Origin: Mugil cephalus | Lineage: Eukaryota > Chordata > Actinopteri > Mugiliformes > Mugilidae | Assembly: GCF_022458985.1 (NCBI RefSeq) | Contig: NC_061785.1 | Span: 2,966,204-3,030,203, forward strand | Direction of reading: 5' to 3' | Length of the DNA stretch: 64,000 bases | Shown: piece after piece, positions 12,320 to 24,850 of the stretch | Layout: every line of letters starts with the position of its first letter | Numbering within the stretch: the stretch's first letter is position 1 | Position numbers and translations under genes: made by a program | The notes under the pieces: model-generated | What the model was told of the DNA's origin: nothing | Database searches by the model: none | Seen by the model: the letters and a program-made list of their open reading frames with translations, nothing else

Positions 12320-13100
12320 CTGATGTTGAAAACACAAAATGAATAATATATGTTAATAATGACAGAAATATTAGAAAATTATAAATACATACAACATACA
12401 AAACTGTGATAAATTTTTCGTCAGATGTGAAAAAACTCTGTAAACTAAGAACGTTTTTGGATGTGGTAAGAGTTTATTTTTGTTCATTAAAAAAATGTGA
12501 ATGAATATAAATCAAATCAAATCAAAACTCCATTTGCAGAAATGCAGTCCCAAACTTGCAAGGAACCTCCACCATGCTTCACAAGCCAGGTTTCCATGGA
12601 GACATGTTTCTCATTCCAGTTGAGGTTCTTGGTCAACTGTTTTCATGTGAGGTGATCTACTCCGACCCTATGTTTACATGTCCCGCTACTTTGAATCGGA
12701 CATGTGACATGCGCACATCGATAAAAACATCATGTGACTGATCAAAGATGGAGGTCTCTGTCTAGTCAGCAGTAGTTACTATTGTCGGAAAGATGGCGAA
12801 TAAATTCATGAAACTAGGAGCATGTGTCCTAAATGCAGACAAAAGAGTTAAACATGGCAAAAATAAATAATAAGAAGAATGTTAGGATGTAAATTTTGCA
12901 AGTTAGAGTTAGAATATGATCTACGGTTGTGTTGTATAAATTGAAACTTCGTTAAATGGTTCCACAAAAAGCATCCTGGCTTGATGACGAGTTAAGAAAT
13001 TACATTTAAAAAAAAGAGAAACTAACACTTTTCTGTGACAAGGCAGAAGAAAAAATAAAAGGAAGAACAGTTCATTTTCTGGAATTATCCCTGGATTACA
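12320..13100. other. Intron 1 of copy A, with Tc1-like scrap
   Basis: No host exon is visible. At about 12545-12600 the phrase CCTCCACCATGCTTCAC is typical of an antisense Tc1-like transposase piece. The rest is AT-rich and unassigned. A segment around 12780-12850 resembles sequence at 20140-20220 and 38805-38880 (GTCGGAAAGATGG...), so it belongs to the locus-wide duplication family. Confidence 0.4.
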
Positions 13101-13375
13101 AATGTCTAAGCCTTTTAAACACCAGCTGTGTGCTCATTTAACCTTCAATTTCTCAAAGTTTATGAGTTTAGATGTCAGGTAATTTATGTTTTTTTTTTTT
13201 GTTGTTGTTGACTACCTAAATAGCTCCTTAAATCAAACAAGCCCCCACCCCAAATATTCATTCAAATACTGATTGAAGAGATATGTTTAATGGGCTTCAT
13301 GTCAAGTACATATCCGTGTTATTTATGACATTAAGTATGGAAATTATTGCCACAGCCATTATCAAGAATCATCAT

Positions 13376-13595
13376 GTATTCTAGCTGAGTACACCGTTTT
13401 CTCAAATATCGCCCCCGGTTGGTAAAATGTGTCATTGCTGCCACATAGTGAAATTAATTGCATTGCTTCAAGACTCGCACTACGCAGCACAACTTTTATT
13501 TAATACCAACGTTTGATCGATAAAACATTCACATGATCGACACAATTCTTAACGATCAATTATCGATTATCGATTAATCATGCCCATCCCAAATC
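13376..13595. mobile_element. Truncated end of a hAT element
   Basis: Shares the terminal sequence of the hAT element at 17532-18475 (AACGATCAATTATCGAT ... ATCATGCCCATCCC), followed by the same flank AATCTAGACCAGACC. Only one end survives. It looks like a duplicate of the same insertion, not an independent one. Confidence 0.6.
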
Positions 13596-13629
13596 TAGAC
13601 CAGACCAGGCACCCGCACCCCATAGCAAC

Positions 13630-14303
13630 AGCTGGGTTTACATTGAGCCATATATTCCCATTGCAATTGGTTTAAAATGAAAAGGCTCAATCGGAATAAA
13701 TGGGTTTTCATTCAGTTTCACAGTGGTATAATCTTCCTTTTCCCAAACTGATTGAATGTCATGTAAATGGTGAATGTGATTGATGTCAGGCTCCGTTCTG
13801 TCTGAGACATAAATGCTCAGTGAAGTGTTCTTAACTGATCTACGGCTCCACATAGAGTTTGAAAGAAATTACATTATCATATGCTTAGATGACAAAAAAA
13901 ACAAAAAACAATCAATGGAAATATTGAACAGTTTAAAACTCCCATCAAAAATCCATTGAAGCCAAGATAGACCAAAGCTTGGAATAATTTCAGAACCGCT
14001 GGAAAACCTTGAAGACTGGCTACAAGAAGGCTAACTAAAAAGGCAACGCAAAAGTGGATATGACCCCACAAACTTTCTGAATCAAACTGTTGCTTCAAGT
14101 ATAAAAGTGTAAGAACACTAGCAACTACTGCTGATTAGACGTGAGATCAGTCACGGATGTTTTCATCGATCTGTGCATGTCACAGGTCTGTTCAGATTAA
14201 AAGTTGTAGTACATGTAAACATCAGATCAAATTACATGTAAACAGGTGACCTGAAACCTTCCATCGCAATGAGAAAAAATTCTCCATGTAAACCCAGTTA
14301 CTG
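13630..14303. mobile_element. Non-autonomous DNA element with CTGGGTTTACAT termini
   Basis: Terminal inverted repeats CTGGGTTTACAT(T/G)GAG and CTCCATGTAAACCCAG bound about 670 bp. A duplicate lies at 22521-23192, and shortened forms at 18500-18805 and 37680-37930. It contains no transposase. In each longer copy it interrupts the same Tc1-derived sequence. No clear target-site duplication was found. Confidence 0.55.
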
Positions 14304-14907
14304 ACACTCCTTGATGGCAGCAGCCATCCCTGACATAGACACACACACAAGAACACTTCAGGATCAACTGGAAAAAAGAAAAAACAACAACAAAGAAAAC
14401 AATAGAAATATTGAGCAGTTTAAAACTCCCATCAAAAATCTATTGAAGCCAAGATAGACCGAAGCTTATGTTTAATGGGCTTTATGTCAAGTACATATCC
14501 TTGTTATTTATGACATTAAGTATGGAAACTATTGCCACAGCTCTTATCAAGAATCATCATGTATTCTGTTGGGGTCAGAGTTTTTGTCAGTGTTCCCATT
14601 AACTTGGGAAAAGTCGCACTGCACAGTCACATCCACTCCTAACAGCACAGGACAACCAGGTACTACAGTTCTCCACAGCTGAAGTATGGAAAACACTGGC
14701 CTCATCACCTTCTACACATGTACTGTTCAAAGCATCATCACCTACAGTTTCACCTCATGGTTTGGTGGTTGAAGCAAAAAGGGAAAAAAACAGCTGAACA
14801 GAACTGTGAAGACACAGCAAAATCATCTGTACTCCACTTCACTGCAAACAATATTTCATTGTTCTCTGTGTACACAAGTACACAGAGAACAATGAAAATA
14901 AAAATAA

Positions 14908-16750
14908 TCATTGTAAGTCCTTACAAGATGCTTATTAACATTATTGTGTATTTAATTTATTTAATTGTTCATAATAGCATTACAAACACCCATAATCTAC
15001 CCATTATGTCTTTGCCATGCCTTTATTAATCTTTTTTTATTTGCTTTATTAATACTAAAATATACTTTATGGCTCATCTATTATCAGTTAACTATGTACT
15101 TGTTAATAGTTAACTATGCTTTTTGCAGCTACCGGATCTAAAGCGTGAACAATGCCTTATTAAAGCTATATAAATCCTTTATCATGCATTTATTAATGAA
15201 TAATATGCTTTTCCACATCTAGAATGTGGTCAAGGTTGATACAATGGGAAGAAAAAAAAAATGCATAATACAACGAGTGTTTCAACTGTGAATGCCAAAA
15301 TAAAAGTTTTATTTATTGCTGTGGACATATTACTAAAATGTATCAAAATAAAAATCACCTAAAACAGGCATCTCGATGAAAGAAAAAAACACTTTCAAGG
15401 AACTGTAAACATTGTTTTCACTTTGAAAAAACCAAAACAAAAAAACAACAAGGTCCATTAGAACCACAGCCATTTCGACATTTCCCAGCGGAATCACCAA
15501 GCTTGTCCAACTCTTATGGCAGTTAAAGGATCATCCATTCAATAATCATGCAAGGTGGCATGTAGATGCTCAAACAGGTGCCTACACACACAGCACATAG
15601 AAAGAGCCTGGCGTAGCAGGAGCAAGTTTGGAGGCAAAGAGGTAATCAAACCAAATGCTTACTGTCTGACCATCTTTGTCTTACTGAGTGGACTGAATGG
15701 CTGGGCAGGAAACACAAAGATGGTCCTCTTGGTGGGCTACTACATGACGTAGCTAACAGGTACAGGGTGTAGGCTAGAATGAAGGCTAAATAGTGGGAGT
15801 GGATCACACTTTCATTTCCATTGCTGCCTCTGAAAGGTTTGCTAGATGCCATTCGTGACTGTCCAGATACTGACAACGCAATTCGGGCACTGAAGAAATC
15901 AGGGAAACTGTTGCCTGTTGGAAAGGGGCACATTTTGAATTGATGTGGTGCTGATGGACCATGTTTTTTATAAAAGGTTAAAACGTTAAATGTTCAGGGG
16001 AATAATAAAAAAAAAGATCTACCTCAGTTTTAAGTTGAAATTGGAATTTATGCTAATTTCAATGTTTTTAATAATATCTCTCAATTTTACAGTTCCTGAA
16101 AGTGTTTTTATTTTTTTTTTTTTACATTTTTAGTCCACATCAATAAATAAAACTATTTTGGCCTTCACAGTTGAAACACTTGTTGTATTATGCTTTTTAT
16201 TCTTCCCATTATATCAGCCTTAACCACATTCTAGATGTGGAGGGCGTGAAAGTCATTAACCAGTAATTAACACATAATGAAATATTTATTAGACTTAATA
16301 AAGAATCGTTCACGCTTTAGATCCGGTAGCTGCAAAAAGCATAGTTAACTATAAAAACAAGTGCATAGTTAACTGATAATAGATGAGCAATGAAATATAT
16401 TTTAGTATTAATAAAGCAAATAAAAAAAGATTAATAAAGGCATGGCAAAGACATAATGGGTAGGTTATGGGTGTTTGTAATGCTATAATGAACAATTATG
16501 AGATACTCATGAGGCTTCTATTAATGTTCTTAAGCATTTGCAAACTGTTAACAAGTTTCTTATAAGCGCTTATAAATATCTGATAGCCTGCTATTGACTG
16601 TAGTATAATGCCATTATTAACACTTGTATAGGTTTATAAATACACAATAATGTTAATAAGCATCTTGTAAGGACTTACAATGATGCCTTAATATCACCTA
16701 TTAATTAATGATTATTACAAGGACTTTAATATAAAGTCTTGCCAAATAAG
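14908..16750. mobile_element. Foldback element with long inverted arms and transposase relic
   Basis: Arms of over 400 bp (about 14909-15360 and 16120-16690) are inverted copies of each other: TTGTAAGTCCTTACAAGATG at the left matches its reverse complement near 16665-16685, and TAGCTGCAAAAAGCAT near 16328 mirrors 15120. The duplicate at about 21690 lacks the whole segment, which shows it is an insertion. The plus strand of the centre (about 15540-15640) reads VDAQTGAYTH and, after a frameshift, TQHIERAWRS, resembling the HTQ-x-IE-x-W stretch of IS1595/ISXO2-like (Merlin) transposases. The right side has about 60 extra bases without a left counterpart. Confidence 0.6.
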
Positions 16751-16987
16751 GTAGAATCCAAAAATCAACAAAACAAATGATATATTTAGAGACATTAAAC
16801 ACGGAATGGGGTCAAATATACTCCAAAGATAAATAATAGGAAAGTTAATAACATTAAAACCCAATGTAAACTGGAATAATCTCAGTTTAAAGTTTACATG
16901 ATGAGAAAGTTTCTGATCGTCTGCTCCTATTATCACCATAATTAAAGACTTTGCATGTGTAGGATTTAATAAAATCAGGAGACTTAC

Positions 16988-17042
16988 CAATAACTGTAAC
17001 AGCTATCCAAAGCACAGAGCAGAATCTGAAGGTTTGAGCCAT
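16988..17042 (-). CDS. muc13: Copy A exon 1: signal peptide
   Basis: Encodes MAQTFRFCSVLWIAVTVIG: a short polar start, a hydrophobic core and a small residue, i.e. a secretory signal peptide. The exon is 55 nt and ends in phase 1 at ATTG|GTAAGT, which matches the phase 1 acceptor of the repeat exon at 12319. The ATG was chosen because the same 55-nt exon recurs at 21936, 55011 and 62926. An ORF continues upstream of the ATG but is not shared between copies. Intron 1 would be about 4.7 kb. Confidence 0.75.
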
Positions 17043-17242
17043 TTTTATTAAATGGCTCACACAAAACTTCAGTAAAAGAAAGTCAGACACTGAGAGCTAT
17101 GAGTGGATGAAGCTTCAGTGCTGAACAACCTTGAAGGATGAGAGTTCAGGTGTCTTGGACTGATGGTTTTATTCTTAGCCACTCCTTTCAGGGTGCATCT
17201 GTGTTTGAATCAATATAGTTATGGCTTCCTTTTAATCAGTCA

Positions 17243-17275
17243 TTTTATAACTATGATTGAGCACAATATTTTATA
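17243..17275 (-). promoter_or_regulatory. Possible TATA-type promoter elements upstream of copy A exon 1
   Basis: On the minus strand TATAAAA occurs at 17243-17249 and a second TATAAAAT in the ATTTTATAG stretch just upstream (about 17267-17274). Both lie 200-235 bases before the ATG. The first is kept in the duplicate ahead of the orphan exon (near 22195). The transcription start is unknown, so this is only a candidate. Confidence 0.3.
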
Positions 17276-17349
17276 GCTGGAGATCACACCTGATTACGTG
17301 TTGCTTTCTAAGAAGTTTCTCAGAATACATACAATATATAGACAAGACA

Positions 17350-19135
17350 CACTGAATGATCATGCACTGATTAACCACAACATTATGACCACTGACACGT
17401 AGCACCCATCTGGATCAGACCAGACAGGAGAATTGACTAACATAGACCACGCCGTGACAATACAGAGAAACTTCTGGACCTGAAATTAATTCATGTGGAT
17501 TGTACTTGGACATGTAGCACCCATCTAGACTAGGGATGGGCATTCGAATAAATTTCTTTGATCGATCATCGGGAAATTAACGATCAATTATCGATTAATC
17601 ATTATATTTTTTAAATTAAAAATGTAATGAAAATACAAATACAATGTTTTTCCTCGATGAAATCTTTATTACAAGAACAGTCCAACTCTTATGGCAGTTA
17701 AACACGACGTTCAATGGTTAAATTTAAAGATATGCTCTAAAGCAGCGGAGCCTGCGCTCTTAAACACAACTGACCCTCTTTTGTTCCAAAAAATATATTT
17801 TTTTAAAACAATAACTTAATCAAAAACATAATAATACTTAGGTCTGACAGGTTTTGTCAAAACGTAACTTAAATTTAAAACCGAGTCGGGAAAGACGGGG
17901 AGATTAAGGGAGAGATTACATAACAGTTAATTACTTAACAAAGCCTCATAAAAAATAACTAGTAACTCACATACAGGCTACGTTGGTGATGGATCCTCAA
18001 CAGTAACTTCAACACCAGCCTACTGATTTTTGTTGAGAAAAATAAGCATGTTAACCTGCTCTGGGGTCAGACGCGAGCGCAGCCTGGTGACCGTCAGTCC
18101 AGCAGCCGAAAACAGCCGCTCTGAGGGGACTGACGTTGCCGGGATGCACAGGTACCTCCGCGCTAACTTGGCCAACCTGGGGAACCTTATTCCATTCACT
18201 TTCCACTTGTACACGGCTTCGCAGTGTAGTGAACTTCGTTATTTTTTAATTCAAAATGGTCCCACGCCACAGTTCGCCGTGACCACTTCATGATTATTTT
18301 TGAAACCTATGGAAACTCGCAGGTAGCTGATTACACCGTTTTCGCATTACTTCAAGTCTCGCACTACGCAGCACAACCTTTATTTAATACCAACGTTTGA
18401 TCGATAAAAAATTCACATGATCGACACAATTCTTAACGATCAATTATCGATCATCGATTAATCATGCCCATCCCTCAAATAGACCAGACCAGGCACCGCA
18501 CCCCATAGCAACAGCTGAAGACTGGCCACAAGAAGGCTAACTCAAAAGGCAACGCAAAAGTGGATATGACCCCACAAACTTTCTGAATCAAGCTGTTGCT
18601 TCAAGTATAAAAGTGTAAGAACACTAGCAACTACTGCTGATTAGATGTGAGATCAGTCACGGGATGTTTTCATCGATCTGTGCATGTCACAGGTCTGTTC
18701 CGATTAAAAGTTGTAGTACATGTAAACATCAGATCAAATTACATGTAAACAGGTGACCTGAAACCTTCCATCGCAATGAGAAAAAAATCTCCATGTAAAC
18801 CCAGTTACTGACACTCCTTGATGGCAGCAGCCATCCCTGACATAGACACACACACAAGAACACTTCAGGATCAACTGGACAAAAACAACAACAAAGAAAA
18901 CAAGACAGCACAATGTGTTGATCTGGTCTCCAAATTCACTAAATCCTAACTGATCAAGTATCTGTGGGATGATCCACAGAGAACCCTTCACTCAAAGGTC
19001 CCCCACTAACAACATCCTGTCTAAGAAGTCCCATGTCCATTCTCTAATGAGTCATAACTGTTTTGGAGGCATGAGGCAGACCTACAGTACTGTATATTAG
19101 GAAGGTGGTCATAATGTTTTGCCTGATCAGTGTGT
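17350..19135. mobile_element. Tc1-type element remnant, split by hAT and other insertions
   Basis: The left end CACTGATTAACCACAACATT and the right end AGGAAGGTGGTCATAATGTT...CCTGATCAGTGTG are inverted and match a Tc1-like family common in fish. Sequence before the right end (CTCCAAATTCACTAAATCC, ATCTGTGGGATG) corresponds to the transposase DPNPIEHLWD region, but the coding body is gone. Other copies: 22310-23525, a right end at 39705-39780, a right end at 55525-55600 and a left end from 63440. Confidence 0.65.
17532..18475 (-). mobile_element. hAT element relic with transposase C-terminus
   Basis: Termini AGGGATGGGCAT and ATGCCCATCCCT are inverted repeats. The minus strand at 18020-18214 encodes a hAT dimerisation domain: [20 protein letters not shown], then SERLFSAAG and NMLIFLNKN. 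Everything upstream of that domain in the transposase is deleted. Flanks TCTAGAC / AATAGACC look like an imperfect 8-bp target duplication. The homologous locus at about 22486 is uninterrupted, confirming insertion. Confidence 0.8.
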
Positions 19136-20050
19136 GTTAAGAAAAAACAAATGGTAGCTCATGTTGCGCGTTGGAAATTTTCCAGTAGGTGAAAACATGC
19201 CAAGGTTGTGTTCTTTGAGTCTGGTAACAAAGCTGGAAATTACATCAAAAAACTTAAAAATTTCGAAACATTTGTTTGTCATGGCATTGTTACTTTTCTC
19301 ACGCACATCTCACAATTTATAAGTTACAGATGAGGTCATTAACAAAACAATGGAACAAAGATTACAAGGATTGGCAGCAGTTTTATGGATTTATTACAAA
19401 TATGTGTGTATTTTTCAAGTGTCATCTCCTCCCAGGCAAACCCAACTCAACCACGCCTATCCTCACACCACTACGCAGAAATCTGTGCCCATTAAGTCCA
19501 ATGCAGTCACTAACAAAAAGAAAATCTATCTTCACTTTGTTTGAAGTGTTAGTGAGAACTAGAGATGGAACAACAGGTCGCAGGAGGACATAAGCAGGGT
19601 GCAAACGAATAAAATATAAAGTTATAAAGAGCTGAAAAAGAAGTCGACTACAACTGTAAACTGGATAATTGAGTATCTAAGTGTTTCAGTTTTACTGCTT
19701 TCAGATAATAACCTGGTCTCCATCTATATAATTATATAATTAGGCTGATCTTAATCAAAGTTGCACAACCAATTTATGATCAACTGAATTCTTGCAACTT
19801 CACCATCTTGCCTTTCAGTGGAAATGATACACAATGACTAACATGTCCTAAAAACTCATAACTGTATTTATTGCAACACAATAAAACAGCAAAACAGATT
19901 AATCCTAGGATAAAGTGGCGATTTTGATTTGGAAGTTCTGGTGGGACCATGACATAATGCAAACCAGAAATATCATAATCAATACTGTCACAACAAAAAC
20001 ACACTAGCAAGTGAGAGACGAGACCACAGCACCTGACAACAAACAGGTGA

Positions 20051-21340
20051 CGACACAATTGCAGCAATACGTCTATGATTTTGGAGGTTGGAAGTTTGAA
20101 TTTCCGAGTTTTGATGAAGGCATTATCTGAGCATTTTTTCAAAGTCACTGCTGTCGGAAAGATGGAGAATAACTTTATGAAGCTAGGAGCATGTGTCCTA
20201 ACTGCAAATAAAAGAGTTAAAAATAGTAAAGTAAAATTAGAAGGTAATGGTCACTGTTTGACGTGAGACTGAAATATGTGTGTAATCTTTAGTAAACTGT
20301 GTGCGTGTATGTATGTCCTATGGACCCTATGAAGAATGGGGATCCAACTAACAGTGAACACATATTGAGAGTGGTGCCATCAGGAAAGTAAAAGAAACTT
20401 GACCTTTTTGAAACACACTTAATACAGAAGATCTGAAATATCTAAATGAAGAAAGGTGAAGGCAATTAGTTTCGTGTTGTTTTCCTTTTTATACACACAA
20501 ATAAGGGGAAGAAACGAAGCGAGGTCTTCCACATCAACCAGTTCCTCTAATGAGCGCACAAAACTAAAACCAGTTCCTGTATCTGTCTGATAAAGGTTAT
20601 ATAAATCTGATGTGGGGTTTTTAAGCACGTAAAGCATTAACCAGACCAGAGACCAAACCTTCTTTGAGTGGAATGTGACTTCCCAAAGAAAGGCAGGATA
20701 TGAACAGGTCAGGTAAGGTCAGACTTTCTACATCAAACACTTTTCTGAGAAGTGACAGAAAAAAAAAAAAAAAAAAAACTGTTAAAAGGCAAAGCTTGTG
20801 CCTTTATTGTCAACTCAACTCAACAATAATGCACATAACTGTGAGTCTGACCTTTGAGTTTGTTTAGAATAAAAACTAGGAAATATTAAAAGAAGAAGAC
20901 TTTCATTTTCTGGAATTATCCCTGGATTACAAATGTCTACCATAATCTGTTAACTAAAAGCCTTTTAAACACCAGCTGTGTGCTCATTTATCCTTCAATT
21001 TTTCTAAGTTTATGTGTTTAAATGTCAGGTTCTTTGTGTTTTTTTGTTGACTACCTAAATAGCTCCTTAAATAAAACAAGCTCCCATCCCACATACTCAT
21101 TCAAACACAGATAAAATCTCCCCAATGACCTGATTGAAGAGACATCTTTAATGGGCTTTATATCATTTCTAAGTACATATCCTTGTTATTGATGATGAGG
21201 TTCATGATGTCTTATTTTAGATATATGTCTAAGATTTTATCTTCTGACTTATTATGACGGAAGATAAGGAAATGATAAACATATCCTTGTTATTTATGAC
21301 ATTAAGTATGGAAACTATTGCCACAGCTCTTATCAAGAAT
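20051..21340. repeat. Duplicated mucin-flank sequence with conserved small ORF
   Basis: 20051-20765 matches 38710-39420, and 20890-21050 matches 39540-39690 and 13080-13200. The minus strand at 20419-20637 has a 72-aa ORF (MLYVLKNPTSDLYNLYQTD..., ELVDVEDLASFLPLICVYKK) that recurs at three other sites in the window. No function is recognised. Confidence 0.55.
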
Positions 21341-24330
21341 CATCATGTATTCTGTTGGGGTCAGAGTTTGTGTCAGTGTTCCCATTAACTTGGGAAAAGT
21401 CGCACTGCACAGTCACATCCACTCCTAACAGCACAGGACAACCAGGTACTACAGTTCTCCACAGCTGAAGTATGGAAAACACTGGCCTCATCACCTTCTA
21501 CACATGTACTGTTCAAAGCATCATCACCTACAGTTTCACCTCATGGTTTGGTGGTTGAAGCAAAAAGGGAAAAAGCAGCTGAACAGAACTGTGAAGACAG
21601 ACAGCAAAATCATCTATACTCCACTTCACTGCAAACAATATTTCATTGTTCCCTATGTACACAAGTACACAGGGAACAATGAAAATAAAAATAATCTTGA
21701 ATCCAAAAATCAACAAAACAAATGATATATTTAGAGACATTAAACACGGAATGGGGTCAAATAGACTCCAAAGATAATTAATAATAGGAAAGTTAATATC
21801 ATTAAAACCCAATTTAAACTGGAATAATCTCAGTTTAAAGTTTACATGACGAGGAAGTTTCTGATCGTCTGCTCCTATTATCACCATAATTAAAGACTTT
21901 GCATGTGTAGGATTTAATAAAATCAGGAGACTTACCAATAATTGTAACGACTATCCAAAGCACAGAGCAGAATCTGAAGTTTTGAGCCATTTTTATTAAA
22001 TGGCTCGCACAAAACTTCAGTAAAAGAAAGTCAGACACTGAGAGCTATGAGTGGATGAAGCTTCAGTGCTGAACAACCTTGAAGGATGAGAGTTCAGGTG
22101 TCTTGGACTGATGGTTTTATTCTTAGCCACTCCTTTTAAGGTTCATCTGTGTTTGAATCAATATAGTTATGGCTTCCTTTTAATCATGAGTCATTTTATA
22201 ACTAGGCAGAATAGTTTCACAATATTTTATAGCTGGAGATCACATCTGATCAGGTGTTTCTTTCTCAGAAGTTTCTCAGAATACATGTAATATATAGACA
22301 AGACACACTGAATGATCATGCACTGATTAACCACAACATTATGACCACTGACACGTAGCACCCATCTAGATCAGACCAGACAGGAGAACTGAGTAACATA
22401 GACCACGCCGTGACAATACAGGGAAACTTCTGGACCTGAAATAAATTCATGGGGATTTTACTTGGACATGTAGATCCCATCTAGACCAGACCAGGCACCC
22501 GCACCCCATAGCAACAGCTGGGTTTACATGGAGCCATATATTCCCATTGCAATTGGTTTAGAATGAAAATGCTCAATCGGAATAAACAGGTTTTCATTCA
22601 GTTTCGCAGTGGTATAATCTTCCTTCACCCAAATCGATTGAAAGTCATGTGAACGGTGAATGTGATTGATGTCAGGCTCCGTTCTTTCTGAGACATAAAT
22701 GCTCAGTGACGTTTTCTTAACTGATCTACGGCTCCACATAGATCTTGAAAGAAGCAGACATTATCATACACTTAGATGACAAAAAAACAAAACAAAAAAA
22801 CAATAGAAATATTGAACAGTTTAAAACTCCCATCAAAAATCCATTGAAAAGCCCAGATATACCGAAGCTTGGAATAATTTCAGAACCGCTGGAAAACCTT
22901 GAAGACTGGCTACAAGAAGGCTAACTAAAAAGGCAACGCAAAAGTGGATATGACCCCACAAACTTTCTGAATCAAGCTGTTGCTTCAAGTATAAAAGTGT
23001 AAGAACACTAGCAACTACTGCTGATTAGACGAGAGATCAGTCACGGGATGTTTTCATCGATCTGTGCATGTCACAGGTCTGTTCAGATTAAAAGTTGTAG
23101 TACATGTAAACATCAGATCAGAATTACATGTAAACAGGTGACCTGAAACCTTCCATCGCAATGAGAAAAAATTCTCCATGTAAACCCAGTTACTGACACT
23201 CCTTGATGGCAGCAGCCATCCCTGACATAGACACACACAAGAACATTTCAGGATCAACTGGACAAAAACAACAACAAAGAAAACATGAAGAACAGCACAA
23301 GGTGTTGATCTGGTCTCCAAATTCACTAAATCCTAACTGATCAAGTATCTGTGGGATGATCCACAGAGAACCCTTCACTCAAAGGTCCCCCACTAACAAC
23401 ATCCTGTCTAAGAAGTCCCATGTCCATTCTCTAATGAGTCATAACTGTTTTGGAGGCATGAGGCAGACCTACAGTACTGTATATTAGGAAGGTGGTCATA
23501 ATGTTTTGCCTGATCAGTGTGTGTTAAGAAAAAACAAATGGTAGCTCATGTTGTGCGTTGGAAGTTTTCCAATAGGTGAAAACATGCCAAGGTTGTGTTC
23601 TTTGAGTCTGGTACCAAAGCTGGAAATTACATGAAAAAACTCGCAGGCAAACCCAACTCAACCACAGATGTGTCCTCACACCACCACGCAGAAATCTGTG
23701 CCCATTTAGTCCAATGCAATCACTAACAAATAGAAAATCTGTCTTCACTTAGTTTGAAGTGTTAATGAGAACTAGAGATGGAAAAACAGGTCACAGGAGG
23801 ACATAAGCAGGGTGCAAAAGAATAAAATATAAAGTTATAAAGAGCTGAAAAATGTATGTTTTCAGCTCTTTAGTCGACTACAATTGTAAACTGGATAATT
23901 GTATATTTACTACTTTCAGACGATAACCTGGTCACCATCCATGTAATTATATGATTAGGCTGATCATAAAGTTGCATAAGCAATTTACAATCAACTGAAC
24001 TCTTTTGCAATTTCATCACCTGTCGGTGGACATAAAACAGAATGACCAACATAACCTTAAGATAAAGTCTCATAACTGTACTTAAGTGTTATGGCAACGC
24101 AACGCAAGAAAATAAAACAACAAAACAGTTTAATACTTAAGGACATTACTAGGATACTATATACTATATAGGATATTACTATACTAGGATAAAGTGGCGA
24201 TTTTGGTTTGGAAGTTCTGGTGTGACCATGACATAATGCAAACCAGAAGTATCATTATCAATACTGTCACAACAAAAACACAATAGCAAGTGAGAGAGGA
24301 GACCACAGCACCTGACAACAAACAGGTGAC
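21340..24330. repeat. Segmental duplicate of 14560-20050 (right copy)
   Basis: Carries the orphan signal exon, a complete CTGGGTTTACAT element and the Tc1 remnant without the hAT insertion. Minus-strand ORFs here are short and match no known domain apart from the signal exon. Confidence 0.75.
21936..21990 (-). CDS. Orphan or alternative mucin exon 1: signal peptide
   Basis: Encodes MAQNFRFCSVLWIVVTIIG with the same 55-nt length, phase 1 end and ATTG|GTAAGT donor as the other first exons. No repeat, EGF or SEA exon lies between it and 17 kb. It is part of a segmental duplicate of the region around 16988-17042. It may be a dead relic, or an alternative first exon splicing to the phase-compatible acceptor at 12319. 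Confidence 0.6.
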
Positions 24331-24334
24331 AGTG

Positions 24335-24850
24335 GGCAAAACAGCTCCAGTTCCCTTTCTCTTTTGGTGTGCCAGCAGTTTGGAAGAGTTGGTTTGGGGT
24401 TGGTGCAACAGTATTCTCTGGGTAAAAGAGCAGCTCATTAAGCTTTGCAACAGAAAATGAGAGGCGTAGTAGCCGATACATTAACGATTGCATTTGTCTC
24501 TGTGTGTAGTAGGTAATGCTAACGGCGTTAGCCGATTGCTACACTACTCGAGCCTCAATATGGTGAGAATGAAGAATGAACAGTTTTTTTTTTTTTTTGG
24601 TTTGTTTTTTTAATCTTATTTAAGCAGTGTATAAAAGGAGAAGGGATGTCAGTCCCATCCAACCAGCTTTGGGTTTATGTGGCATCTTGTGTAAATTTAT
24701 TTTCAATCAATGTACTGTATTTGATTCAATGATATATTTAAGTTGGTGTTTAATGTATGGGTTGTCTTTTCTCTAATTAGCGCCACTGCTGTATAACACC
24801 TGTCCCCTAGTGTGTCTGGTTATTGATATTCAATTACAACTTACAACTAT
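24335..24850. repeat. Dispersed repeat shared with 41255-41810
   Basis: The segment from ACAGCTCCAGTTCCCTTTCT to CTGTCCCCTAGTGTGTCTGG recurs at 41268-41805, where it includes an AATAAATAAA stretch near its right end. It could be an LTR or part of a larger unit; no paired ends or coding sequence were seen. Confidence 0.45.

Larger units (their letters stand above)
14560..20050. repeat. Segmental duplicate of 21340-24330 (left copy)
   Basis: After removing the foldback element and the hAT, this interval aligns in order with 21340-24330, including the signal-peptide exon, its promoter, the Tc1 remnant and the downstream AT-rich sequence. The copy also lacks part of the CTGGGTTTACAT element. The shared transposon joins show that duplication followed those insertions. 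Confidence 0.75.

Noticed and set aside
1087..12342. Plus-strand Val-rich ORFs (VVVVASVATD...) as genes
   Set aside because: They are the antisense of the mucin repeat; no start context, splice-linked exons or domains, and they end where unit variants create stops.
15555..15933. Stand-alone small genes in the centre of the foldback element
   Set aside because: Short overlapping ORFs inside a mobile element that is absent from the duplicate locus; better read as broken transposase.
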